Positions 20,101 through 28,399 of a stretch of DNA of 31,211 nt are shown piece by piece; position 1 is the stretch's first letter, and each line of letters opens with the position of its first letter. Origin of the DNA: Nemertoderma westbladi (lineage: Eukaryota; Xenacoelomorpha; Nemertodermatida; Nemertodermatidae); assembly GCA_032718475.1 (NCBI GenBank), contig JAUCBJ010004739.1, positions 1-31,211 of the forward strand, given 5' to 3'. The position numbers were made by a program, and so were the translations under genes. The notes under the pieces were generated by a model, which ran no database searches, was not told the origin of the DNA, and worked only from the letters and a program-made list of their open reading frames with translations.

Positions 20101-21506
20101 CGTCCGTTCTTACAATCAATATTTACTTTATAATGCCGCAAAAAATCCAAACCCAAAATAGGTTGACTCACATCAGCTACTATGAATTTCCACGAAAATT
20201 TCCTAGCAGATAAACTCGGAATGGAAAAATTTAAATTTCCACAACCGTAGGTTTTGATATTAGACGAATTGGCGGCTGTTAAAGTAGTAAGTAAATTATC
20301 AGAAGTAGATTCTAACAAATGTGAGTAACATTTAGGTACAATCGAAAAGTCACTGCCAGAATCTACTAAAAATTGATCAACAGGATCTGCCTTTACATTT
20401 ATGGAGTAAATTTCATTATTATTATTAGCACTATTACTATTATTTGCATTAAATCCTATATTATTATCTGAGTTACCTGGATTATTCGGTCCCTTTCGCA
20501 TTTGGTAATTGCATGGTGGTTGACATTTGGCAGCGTCTTGTCCAAACTGAAAGTGGTAATAGCACCATGATCCTTTAGGATCGTAGCTGCGACTATGTGA
20601 CTGCGATCGATAGGGACCACGCGACTGGGATCGATTACGAGAATAACCTCCCCTAGATGGCGTTCGGCGATAACGGGAACGACCGCTCCGAGATGATGAA
20701 AGATCTTTTAGCTGAGCGTTGATCTCAGCAACTTGATCGCTGAGCAACTTTTGAGACTCAATCAGAAGTTTCTGTGACTGTTGTAGAATATTAAGTTCGG
20801 AGACCTGTGCAACTGGACATGGATTGGTAGATTGTGATTGCTGTTGCTCGATCATTTTGTCGGCAATTTCTGCAAGCTTCTCTAAAGACAGATCACCGAG
20901 AGTACTTAGAACAATGCTGATAGTTGGCGGTAGGATCTCCAGGAAACGGAGACGTATGATTTGATCATTACCAGTACCTGGAGCTAGGCGCTGCATCTGC
21001 CTAATGATGGCAGAGGGTTTGCGGTCCCCGAGCTCCTGGGCCTCAAGTAGTTTTCGCAATCGTCGCTCATCACTATCGGCTAAATGTGATATGATGTTCT
21101 CTTTGATAGTATTGAATGAGTCTTCCACATTAACACCTGCATCGAGAATAATTTCCGTTGGAAGAGCCGCTAGTAAATTGGATTTCTTTGAGTGGTTGGT
21201 CTGTCCGTGAAGCACAGCTTCAATCTGTTGAAACCATGTTCGAGCGTCTTTGTTGTAAAATTCGGGTAATCGAGTTTTTAGAATAATGGCTGTTGGATCA
21301 CCTCTCCCTGAAGACTCGTCATGACCGGCATCCACAATCTTTTGGAGAATCATGCGCACGGCCGAAGGATTTTCTTTTTCCAATTCGAGAATTATTTCGG
21401 CCTTCACTTTTGGGGGTTCGTAGTTAGGAACGTGAGAATTGAGTTGAACCAGAGTTTCTATTAATTCAGCCTTCCGAAATTTCTGAAGTTGTTCGGGTTT
21501 CGACAT
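17199..21506 (-). CDS. CsRn1-like Gag-Pol polyprotein
   Basis: A single frame of 1435 residues encodes all functions of a Ty3/gypsy element. Gag occupies about 1-340 with an Arg/Ser-rich stretch (272-310) and a CHCC finger, C315-x2-H318-x9-C328-x3-C332. The aspartic protease has VDSGSD (D382) and ILGLDF near 450. Two hydrophobic segments follow (about 505-527 and 531-553). Reverse transcriptase (about 620-800) has FTKIDLAKAFHQI and YIDD (770-773). RNase H starts at TTDAS (D922). Integrase has the HHCC finger H1104/H1108/C1138/C1141 and the catalytic triad D1169, D1228, E1264 (D-35-E). A chromodomain was not obvious; the tail ends about 170 residues after E1264. All key residues are present. 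The hydrophobic pair between protease and reverse transcriptase is unusual. The Met at 21506 lies 121 bp from the LTR. Confidence 0.95.
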   Translation of the reverse strand: MSKPEQLQKFRKAELIETLVQLNSHVPNYEPPKVKAEIILELEKENPSAVRMILQKIVDAGHDESSGRGDPTAIILKTRLPEFYNKDARTWFQQIEAVLHGQTNHSKKSNLLAALPTEIILDAGVNVEDSFNTIKENIISHLADSDERRLRKLLEAQELGDRKPSAIIRQMQRLAPGTGNDQIIRLRFLEILPPTISIVLSTLGDLSLEKLAEIADKMIEQQQSQSTNPCPVAQVSELNILQQSQKLLIESQKLLSDQVAEINAQLKDLSSSRSGRSRYRRTPSRGGYSRNRSQSRGPYRSQSHSRSYDPKGSWCYYHFQFGQDAAKCQPPCNYQMRKGPNNPGNSDNNIGFNANNSNSANNNNEIYSINVKADPVDQFLVDSGSDFSIVPKCYSHLLESTSDNLLTTLTAANSSNIKTYGCGNLNFSIPSLSARKFSWKFIVADVSQPILGLDFLRHYKVNIDCKNGRIFMETRNTNINGINHDSSNYSETFSSASVRKSNKSSIFLLKHILLILLFVASCPFIFISNRSFLSQLFLIFGILLCFVSVIGITSDKSAVGSTGTYKVNFIKATTDMNLYNVQNPQVKNLLCEYKSVFSEISAADPIKHPVKHHIITTGPPCYSKPRRLFGSRLESVRNEFDILLRNRIIERSESPWSSALHTVLKADGSIRPCGDYRNLNKQTVPDNYPMPNMADITDNFRGCTIFTKIDLAKAFHQIPVADEDVNKTSITTPFGMFSYRRMPFGLRNASQSFQRLIDMVLYDVKFAVGYIDDILIASQNPEQHYRDVEAVLERLKRYGLKAKISKCSFFKNEVKFLGYEISKHGVRPIDTKLEAVRNFSEPKTVASLRRFLGTCGFYHRFVPKFSTIAAPLTDLTRNTLKSADIEFTPDERFAFNSLKQALSNAVTLAFPQKDAPIVVTTDASNYAIGAVINQTVNGHSEPLAFYSKKLTPNECQKSTFDRELLAIFSALKHHEWLLGQNITILTDHKPLLNCLNMKNPSPQQARWLSYISEFDSTIKYIAGSENIVADALSRPLAAISLDNFEELSDYQYEDNSLQQFFAKTTLPLKQLKQNGKTVYYDNSGENLRPYLPTKLRKKIFHTFHNLSHAGPEETRKLICARYIWPAMNRQIKEWARECLECQKSKISLHTKPPIGTIPTLSRLDTVHLDIVGPLPSSCGHRYLFTAVDRFTRWPEVVPLRSISAESIANAFLDSWISRFGIPRKIITDQGSQFESRLFRILTNQLGIERARTTAYHPACNGLVERFHRQLKNSLRAKCNNEKWFNELPLVLLGIRSAAGCHGYSPSQLLYGTELYLPGQFFEPEKLTDLPDFVSKLYNKVDSFIPPVRVHKSKSYVPTSLKYAKQIWLRDPIKRGSLKPCYLGPYPVIQLGDKTVTIQRHNTPEVISLDRVKPVIESEAKNETQVKLNKRVTFKL

Positions 21507-21613
21507 TATTACGTTGGTTTTGTACAGTAGATTTTATAGCAGTTTTTAATAGTGATTGTAATAAAAAAAATGGTAAATGTTTTTTTAAATATAATTTAGG
21601 CTGTTTGTTTTAA

Positions 21614-21626
21614 GTCCGGGTCACCA
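21614..21626 (-). promoter_or_regulatory. CsRn1-like primer binding site, tRNA-Trp-like
   Basis: One base inside the 5' LTR the - strand reads TGGTGACCCGGAC. From memory of animal tRNA-Trp, whose 3' end is close to GTCGGGGTCACCA, 12 of 13 bases would pair with one mismatch. CsRn1-group elements are known to use tRNA-Trp. Confidence 0.75.
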
Positions 21627-21627
21627 A

Positions 21628-21861
21628 TATAAGACTGACTAGTCTCATAAAATAAAAACAAAGGTTTTCTGTTAACTAGTGAATGAATTTATTACATTAA
21701 GAATAGTGGTATATGATACAATACAAGGCCAAAGGTTAAATGTGTGTTAGCTCCGTGTACTGTATGAATACTCATAGTTACATGATAATTAATTATTGAT
21801 TGCGGTAATTAGATATTGACATATCAATTCTACTGTACACTGTCATATAGTTAGTCTTACA
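21628..21861 (-). repeat. CsRn1-like 5' LTR
   Basis: It is identical to 16734-16967 over 234 bp by direct comparison. It would carry the element promoter. No clear TATA box was assigned. Confidence 0.96.
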
Positions 21862-21866
21862 CCCAT
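21862..21866. repeat. Target site duplication CCCAT, right copy
   Basis: Matches 16729-16733 directly outside the other LTR. Confidence 0.95.
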
Positions 21867-23144
21867 CTGCGCCAGTTCCAGTCGGCGCTTCTGTTTGGCT
21901 TGATATTGAATAAGCCCCCTTAGGCGGGCATGCAAATCATCCCGCACACGCTTCCCCGTTGCCTTTCTTTCTAGATCCTCCCGCGCACTCTGATCGGCTA
22001 ATTCCACCTCTCTCGCAACTCTCTCCAGTCGTCTCGCCTCGCGCTCTTTTCGCTCGCTCTGCTCTCTCGCCTCACGCTCTTCACGTCTATTCTGCTCTCT
22101 CGCCTCACGCTCTTCACGTCTACTCTGCTCTCTCGCCTCGCGCTCTTCTTGCTCCTTCCTTTCTATCCTCCCTATTTCCTCGCACTCCTTAAAGCTTCTC
22201 GCGGCCTTCTCGGCCCTCTCTCTGTTCTCTCTAACCAGTTCCATTTCCTCCTCTAATAGCGCACTCCCCTCCTCTAACTGTCTCTCTATTTCTCTCTGGT
22301 CTAGCGCCACCAGATCGAGTTGGCACGCCAGATTTATTGCCGTCACCCGTCTTTCCTTTGCGGAGGATGTAGCAGACTTATCGGTTGTGACGGACTCTCT
22401 CTGCCCTCCCGTCCTACTGGCTTTCCCCCGCCTCCCGGAACTTCCTCTGACCGACGAGACCGAATCCTCGGGGTTAACCTCGGATTCGCCCTCCTCAGGT
22501 CTCCTCCAACCCACTAATTTTACTCCCCGGGCATCGACTAAGTATGGCCCTACGTACACTACGCTAGGTTCCATACCCCTACATTCCCATAGTTCGAACA
22601 GTTCGCTGGCAACCCCTCTCGCTCTCTCATCGGCTAGTTCTCCCTGCCCAAAACGCATTAGGTAATCAAAATGTCTGTTCGACTCACCTAGTCGTTTCTT
22701 CAACTTCACCTCGTCTATCTTCGCCCCTCCTTTGTCCTCTCTCAGCTGCTTCCGGGTTGCGGCGTAGGCCCGTCGAAGCCGGTCGCTGACCCCGACGTCC
22801 TCGTCGCTGACATCTCCTCTATCTCTCCGGGTCCGGCGTCGTACCGGCGGCCCCACCGTCGCCGTTCCGGTGGGCCGTCCGTCGCCCTCGGCCTGTGGCT
22901 GGCCGGCGACATCGGCACGTCGACCGCTGTCGTGTGTCGACTCGTCTCTCCCTTCTCTCAACTCGTCTCTCCCTTCTCTCGACTCGTCTTCTGGTTGTAG
23001 ACGGCCCCCATCATCTTTGGTTGCCGGATCGCCCGTTATCGATGGGTCCGGCGTCTTGGGTCTGTACCGTCGCGTCGCGGCCTCGCGGATCGTTAGGTCG
23101 CCGTCCGGGGTCCGCGGCGGTGTCGTTTCTCCTTCCCGACTCAT
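21862..23144 (-). pseudogene. BEL/Pao Gag N-terminal part, split by nested insertion
   Basis: About 427 native codons starting at the Met at 23144, 89 bp after the 5' LTR. The frame then runs a few codons into the inserted LTR and stops at 21843. Residues 1-110 are charged and Pro/Arg-rich. Residues about 120-180 contain DRLRRAYAATRKQL and FDYLMRFGQGEL. Residues about 265-420 form a long charged coiled coil with an almost exact EEREAREQ-x-R repeat (about 330-370). It resembles the N-terminal region of BEL/Pao Gag, although the coiled coil is longer than I expect. The downstream half of the frame resumes at 16733 after the CsRn1-like element. I infer that this was one polyprotein before insertion. 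Confidence 0.72.
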
Positions 23145-23233
23145 CTTTAGTCTTATCGGTGGATCGGTGGCTTTCAGTCAGTTCGGGCTGTTGGATTCTA
23201 TTACTGTTAGGGCAGCTGCTAAGATTTTGTTAC

Positions 23234-23800
23234 TGTGACGGGATCCGAAAATCCCGATTTATCCGGTTGGTTTGTTCACACGTCCCCGCCGTGTATAAAA
23301 GAGTTATTAGAGTTCTTCCGTTGTTATTGATATATGTATATGTGTATAAAGACATAGAATAAAGCAAGATAGCACAGTTGATGATAATACCGGTACTGAT
23401 GGATGATGGTGGCGACGATGACGACGGTAACAAAAGTCACCATTCTGCCCTAGGTGTACTGAGATGACTGAAGTGATGATATGATACAGTGACTGGTAAT
23501 ATATATTTTACTGGTTGGCCGTATTACATTACTCAGCCGATGCCTTCCCCCCATTGGCTAATAACTCACTTCTCACCCTCTCATCTCTCTGGGAGTGCCT
23601 CCCCCCGCTGCTGTCATTCCCTCTCTCTCAGAGGTGTAACCTCTGACCCCCATTATGCGTATGTCCTCTGGGGTTTCTTGTCCCCATCTCATCGGGGTGA
23701 CACGAGGTTGATTGGCAATCAACCTCGTGTTCCCAATATTGCTTAAGGCGCTCTTTCCCACTTTATGGGGGTTGGTGTGGCGGAATTGAATACGCTCACA
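23234..23800 (-). repeat. BEL/Pao 5' LTR
   Basis: 567 bp, about 97.7% identical to 10570-11136. The palindrome at 23700-23730 is unchanged between copies. The sequence just inside it on the - strand (GTAACAAAATCTTAGCAGC) does not begin with TGG, so I cannot assign a usual tRNA primer site. Confidence 0.96.
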
Positions 23801-23805
23801 CATTG
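23801..23805. repeat. Target site duplication CATTG, right copy
   Basis: Matches 10565-10569 outside the other LTR. Confidence 0.93.
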
Positions 23806-23963
23806 ACATTATTGCATTACAGTGTACATTATTACATACCGGTACTGATTAGTATGGATTGAGAAATTGGATAGGCCTATATTTGGACGTCAATGGATGG
23901 TTAGGTTTGGTTTGGGAAACTAATATCACGTAGGCCTACCTAATCATATCTTTGCTGCGATAA

Positions 23964-24268
23964 TTATTACTAGATCCACTGGCCCCCAGCCACCTTCAAC
24001 AGACCATCATTGCCGGGGGGCACTCAGCTGAGGGGGCGGAGCGCATTAAAAACTCTTTTCACCCCGGGGCCTTTGAGACCTTTGGCCGCCCCGGTCTAGA
24101 GACATCCACCTTCCTCCAGGAGATCGGGGCTCTCTCCACAGTGCCACCCACGAACCGCGGTCACACCAGTTTCTGCTCCAGCGCCTGGAGATGGCAATTT
24201 TGGTTGGTAATGCAGCCTCAGTCATGGGGACAGCAACCACGCCGACCATCGGTCTATTCGGGGACTGA
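23964..24268 (+). pseudogene. Unrecognised protein-coding remnant
   Basis: A GC-rich stretch inside AT-rich surroundings reads as protein across one frameshift near 24170. The first frame holds AGGHSAEGAERIKNSF and FETFGRPGLETSTFLQEIGAL. The second continues with QRLEMAILVGNAASVMGT and ends at a stop at 24266-24268. The residues look like real, amphipathic protein sequence, and the shift joins the two parts smoothly. I cannot name the family; a mobile-element protein is most likely. It lies just outside the right BEL/Pao LTR, with the CxxC frame at 9947-10198 outside the left LTR on the same strand, so both may belong to one older unit. Confidence 0.4.
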
Positions 24269-25480
24269 AAAGCCGAAACCAATCGAAACTGTCGAAATGG
24301 TTGCCAATGGAGTCACCAACGGGATGACGGCCAAAGATATTCAATATTCAATACTCTATCTCTGTATCTTATGCAATCTCAAATATTCAATTCGGTACTG
24401 TACCTTCAATTCAATATTCAATCTTAGTATTATTTCTGTGCTTCGTTATTTAATAATGTGATTAGATAAAAAATAAATTAATGAAATATAATTCATCTGT
24501 TAATTATTACAAAAAAAATCCAAAATTATATTAACATTTATATAGTTTTGAATTAAATGTTTCGAAATCAACAGTCATTCAATGAACATTTATACAGCAG
24601 TGTCATATATCGCGTATCCCTTGGTTTAATCACTATTCTTTATTCAAGTATAACTGAATCCTGGCCCGCCGCCTTCACCCTCCACTGATAATTTAAAATC
24701 GTAACTCATTCAATCTTTGACTAAATTATACCAAACTTGGTAAACATGTAATCTTTGTCTATCGGCTAAAATAAACACAACTTGCTAAAAAATTCCCCCT
24801 ATAGGCCTAATGTTTTTTCGTATAGAACAGGATGCAATTTTATTTTTAATAGTAAATAAGCTGCTTTTGCGTCGATTTTCACCTGGAGAGGGAAGAATAT
24901 TGATTGCCCCCCCCCCCCCCCCCCCCCCCTACTTGCAGTTAAGTGAAAATATTTTGGCACCATTTAATTTTATTATCACGGTCGCGCATCAAGTAGTAGT
25001 CTGTCAAAAGATACAATTCATTATAAACATAACACAATTAATTATAATAATTCTAAAAATATAAGGCAGATTTTCCTAAAGTTAGCTCTTTAGTCTTTAG
25101 CAATCTTATACATTGACAAGACTTTTAAAATAATTGATGTTGAATAATTATTATTAAGATTAAAATATATTATTAGGAATTCGAAGAAAGCAAATTGTAT
25201 TGAGTTAGTATTGGCAAGTTAATCTCACAAACCAGTCTAGTCTAACTTTAGAGTAGCCTTGTTCGCATTCTTCCAGGTTTAGGCCTATAATTTCCACCGT
25301 CTCCGTTCCAGGTTTAATACTGTAATAGACTCCGTTATCCGTCTCGATCGCTTCGTTATGCACCATCTTACTGGGTTTAATAAGGACTTAGCAATAAACC
25401 AAAGTGTTTCCGCATTTGAGGGTCGGGTTGAAGTCCTTCATCAATAGAATTTACAGTTAAAGAAGGCGTGCTCTAATCAA
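24269..25480. other. AT-rich intronic stretch, no gene seen
   Basis: It contains repeated attcaatattcaat pieces (24340-24425), a run of C at about 24907-24928 and two TAGGCCTA palindromes (24802-24809 and 25280-25287). The frame at 24810-25064 spans the C run and has no domain features. Confidence 0.5.
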
Positions 25481-25519
25481 TAGAAATTCTGCGAATCCTT
25501 GGATAGATCTGCACGTGCT

Positions 25520-25950
25520 CGTAACCTAATAGTCACTGGAGTTTCGGAAACCAAGCCATTGTCAAACGCGGTATCTGACAGTGAAAAGTGTAACGTCATC
25601 GACTATTGCCCCCAATGACGTAACAGTCCGCCGACTAGGAAGAATGACGTCCGACAGAAACGGTTAACGGTACCAGACAACGACCCTTACTTGTGGTTCT
25701 TAGCCCCAACGTATGCGACTGTGCTGAGATTTTAAAGCATTCAAAGAACCTCAAGGAGAAGGAAATTCTCCGAAAGATTTATGATGACCGGACATGAACC
25801 CCGAGAGGCGAGAGATCATGCGGTTTCAGAACGTTGCGAGAACCGAGTCCATAAAACCAGAAAATGCGGGTCGAGGTGTCTGGTACATCCCGTCTACAAG
25901 AAATATTACTAGGGACGGCGTAGTTATTCATTCGTATAATCCGATTTTTT
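25520..25950 (+). pseudogene. LINE ORF1 remnant
   Basis: Frameshifted pieces read RNLVITGVSE, then VRRLGRM, RQRPLLVVLS, EILKHSKNLKEKEILRKIY, PDMNPERREIMR and GRGVWYIPSTRNITRDGVV in order. This succession (NLVI-GV-E, R-GR, RPRPLLV, ILK-KNLK, D-TP-ERE) matches the nucleic-acid-binding ORF1 protein found in front of many animal LINE pols. At least three frame changes and one stop (25793-25795, TGA) break it. The right end abuts the inserted TTAA element. Confidence 0.6.
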
Positions 25951-26849
25951 AACCCTTTCGGTACCATGGCATTTATTCGATTTCTAAGAAGGGAAAATGT
26001 TGCTGGACTCTTAAGTACATGCTTCTATATGTTAGCAGCGCATTTCAGCTTGTATCTACTGTAATTTAACTACGGTAGGCCTAATGCAGACCTGCTTACA
26101 GAATGCCAGACTTTAGCAATAACAGAATAAGGCAGTACTGCAGTAAGGTAGGCCTAAACTGACTAAACATCCTAAACAAAAAAGCCTAAACAGACTGACC
26201 GACAGACAGACCGACAGAAGTCTGGATAGGGTCAAAAGTGAAAACTGACAGCGGAAATGAAATCCTTGACCAGGAAAACCCCAATAGAGAGAATTTTAAT
26301 TAGCTAATGAGATTCCTTATATTTTTGACAGACAGACAGACCGACAGACAGTCTGGATAGGGTCAAAAGTGAAAACTGACAGCGGAAATGAAATCCTTGA
26401 CCAGGAAAACCCCCATAGAGAGAATTTTAATTAGCTAATGTGATTCCTTATATTTTTGACGGACAGAGCGACAGACAGACCGACAGACAGTCTGAATAGG
26501 GTCAAAAGTGAAAACTGACAGCGGAAATGAATTCCTTGACCAGGAAAACCCCCACGGCGAGAATTTTAATTAGCTAATGTGATTCCTTATACTTTTGACG
26601 GACAGACTGACAGACAGACGGACAGACAGACCGACAGACAGTCTGGATAGGGTCAAAAGTAAAAACTGACAGCGGAAATAAAATCCTCGACAAGGAAAAC
26701 CCCCATAGCGAGAATGTTAGTATATTTTATTCTTTCTAAAGTCTTGACAGACAAACTGACAGAAAGACTGACAGACTTCAGAAATTCATGAATTAGAGTT
26801 GGGCACTTGGGGGTTTGAATAATTTCCACTTAGGTACCGAAAGGGTTAA
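25949..26849. mobile_element. piggyBac-like non-autonomous element with TTAA duplication
   Basis: The element 25953-26845 (893 bp) begins CCCTTTCGGTACC and ends GGTACCGAAAGGG, perfect 13-bp terminal inverted repeats, with TTAA on each side (25949-25952 and 26846-26849). TTAA duplication and CCC-starting ends are typical of piggyBac transposons. No transposase is encoded. The interior is mainly a tandem repeat. It split the LINE between ORF1 and the endonuclease; the LINE reading resumes directly after it. Confidence 0.82.
26196..26775. repeat. 130-150 bp tandem repeat with GACA tracts, four copies
   Basis: Copies start at tctggatagggtcaaaagtg near 26221, 26352, 26491 (tctgaat variant) and 26642. 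The shared text includes actgacagcggaaatgaaat, ccttgaccaggaaaac and gaattttaattagctaatg. Spacings of 131, 139 and 151 bp differ because the gacagacagaccgaca microsatellite between units varies in length. It lies wholly inside the piggyBac-like element. Confidence 0.9.
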
Positions 26850-27480
26850 GTTCTAGCTGCGGTAACTCATCCACTCTAAATTTACTATCTTGGAACTCTG
26901 ATGGTCTCAGGGAAAAATATCTCCTCAAGAAGGTCTTAGACTTATTTAATCAATGTGAAGTTATATTTATTCAAGAGATTAAATACTCTTACGATTTCGT
27001 TGTTCCTGGCTTCGTTGTGTTCAGGTCAAAGAGAGGTAAAGACTCGCACCGGGAAGGTTGTGCCATACTACGGCGACACCACATCTACTCCTCTGGTGTC
27101 TCAGTAGAATCAGATTCCGATATGATTTCGATCCATCTGCATCTATATGTATTCTGTATTGTATTCTCTATTCTGTATTTACAGCTCCCCCTCAAACTCA
27201 CGATATTACACGCAGGGAATTTGGGGCTGGTTACAGGCAAAGATTTTGGGCGGTCCGCAGTGGAGGCAGTTTATCATTGCAGGCGATATTAACACCCGCC
27301 TCAGGTACCTCAGGACGACTACCGATAAGCTTCTCACTAATTCTATGGCCTATTGAAGGCCAGATGATTTAATTCTTAATGTGGTCGGTCAACGTGTTAT
27401 CCAGTTATGTGAGGACCTGTATGCTTTACAATGTAAGTTATTCATCTACAAGGCAAACCGCAATGGGCGGAGGGTTAACC
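26849..27480 (+). pseudogene. LINE apurinic-type endonuclease remnant
   Basis: Starts LNLLSWNSDGLREKYLL, with the Asn of the metal site, followed by IFIQEIK (the catalytic Glu codon at 26975-26977) and VPGFVVFRSKRG. The frame is open to 27292. The later AGDINTR motif (codons near 27280-27295), corresponding to the GD-N active-site motif, is in another frame. The following LNVVGQRVIQLCEDL suits the segment after it. So the order is right but the frame is broken at least once, and part of the middle appears low in similarity. The enzyme would nick target DNA for target-primed reverse transcription. Confidence 0.65.
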
Positions 27481-27990
27481 TTCGGGAGGCAAGCTGGTTT
27501 TATTTCCGAATTGGACCATTGTCTACTCACTACCAGCCTTGCCCCTTTTGTTACTGACTCTCATATTTGCCCAGAAAATCTACCTTCTGGACACGCTGCA
27601 ATCTCGTTATCCATTGAGTTGGGAAACCAGCTTTCAGCAACCTTCATCGCAGAATGTTCAGCTATGTTGGGGGAATATGTAACATTCAGCTCTAAATCAC
27701 AACTCTGTAGACGTCCTCTGAAGTCCCCGAACATAAACCCAACAAATTTCCTCACTTTGCTCGGTGATTCCGCTGAGATTGCTGTTAACGAATGCAAACC
27801 AGAACATTGACACAATTGTTTCGGCATTCAAACAAGCGATATACAGCGCTGCTGCCTCAAGCCTCATACCGCACCCTACCCCCACGCGGGGCATTGGTGG
27901 AATGACACGGATGACCTCTTTTGGAATTCGCTCATTCGTAACAACGAGCCCACCACTATCTGGAAACGGATCGGTTGGTCTGGTAGTATA

Positions 27991-28278
27991 ATGGACGCCA
28001 ACTCCCATGTTAAACCAAAAGAAGAGGAATTCCAGTTTCATTTTGAATCTCTGTTGAACTCTGGAGATACCGACGAGCCATTCGACACGCAGGATTGTCC
28101 ATTCATTCCTATACTCGACGACCCTATATCAGTGGAGGAAGTCCGAGAGGGCATACTAGAATTGAGAGCTTCAAAGGCTGCTGGCCTGGACGGAATCGGT
28201 CTAGGGTTGCTTAAATTCCTTTCGCTGCAGTGGATATTTGTTCACCCAGTAGTTGTTTCTTATTCACCTTGTTTATAA
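27991..28278 (+). pseudogene. LINE reverse transcriptase, N-terminal remnant
   Basis: The frame encodes FQFHFESLLNSGD, then IPILDDPISVEEVREGI and LRASKAAGLDGIGLGLLKFL. This is the usual entry into a LINE reverse transcriptase: HF-x-LL, D-PI-x-EV, then K-x-G-D-G-I-x-LLK. It stops at 28278, shortly after the first RT motif. The palm with its catalytic aspartates does not follow. Confidence 0.7.
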
Positions 28279-28399
28279 ACCCGTTTATACGCATGCTACA
28301 GCTTTGTATGCCGGATGGCTTTTTAGATTCGCTGCACTTTCTAATCCTTATGGATGTAATTTTAGCGACCAACCGCGACCGTTGTGTATAGAATCCGGG

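Larger units (their letters stand above)
16734..21861 (-). mobile_element. Ty3/gypsy element of CsRn1 type, apparently intact
   Basis: A 5128-bp element with identical 234-bp LTRs, a CCCAT duplication, a tRNA-Trp-like primer site, a polypurine tract and a single long Gag-Pol frame. The CHCC-type Gag finger and the tRNA-Trp-like primer site are, as I recall them, hallmarks of the CsRn1 group known from flukes, insects and other invertebrates. It sits inside the gag of the BEL/Pao element, in the same orientation. Zero LTR differences and an unbroken frame point to a very recent insertion. Confidence 0.93.
10570..23800 (-). mobile_element. BEL/Pao-type LTR element, gag plus protease only
   Basis: The element is bounded by two 567-bp LTRs and a CATTG duplication. 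Without the nested insert it would be about 8.1 kb. Read on the - strand it has an 89-bp leader, a coiled-coil Gag N-terminal part, an Asn-rich and repetitive middle, a Gag core with zinc knuckle, a retropepsin-like protease with a transmembrane tail, a C/T-rich hairpin repeat array and the 3' LTR. The Gag core (FKFDGSRPEEYLQF type) and the protease region ending in TPFGWTLSGP resemble the DUF1759 and DUF1758 regions of BEL/Pao elements. I find no reverse transcriptase, RNase H or integrase, so it should depend on another element. Its gag is broken by a CsRn1-like insertion at 16734-21861 and by poly-G tracts. Confidence 0.88.

Noticed and set aside
21959-23362. + strand frames over the coiled-coil Gag region
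   Set aside because: Low-complexity antisense of the EEREAREQ repeat; no independent support.
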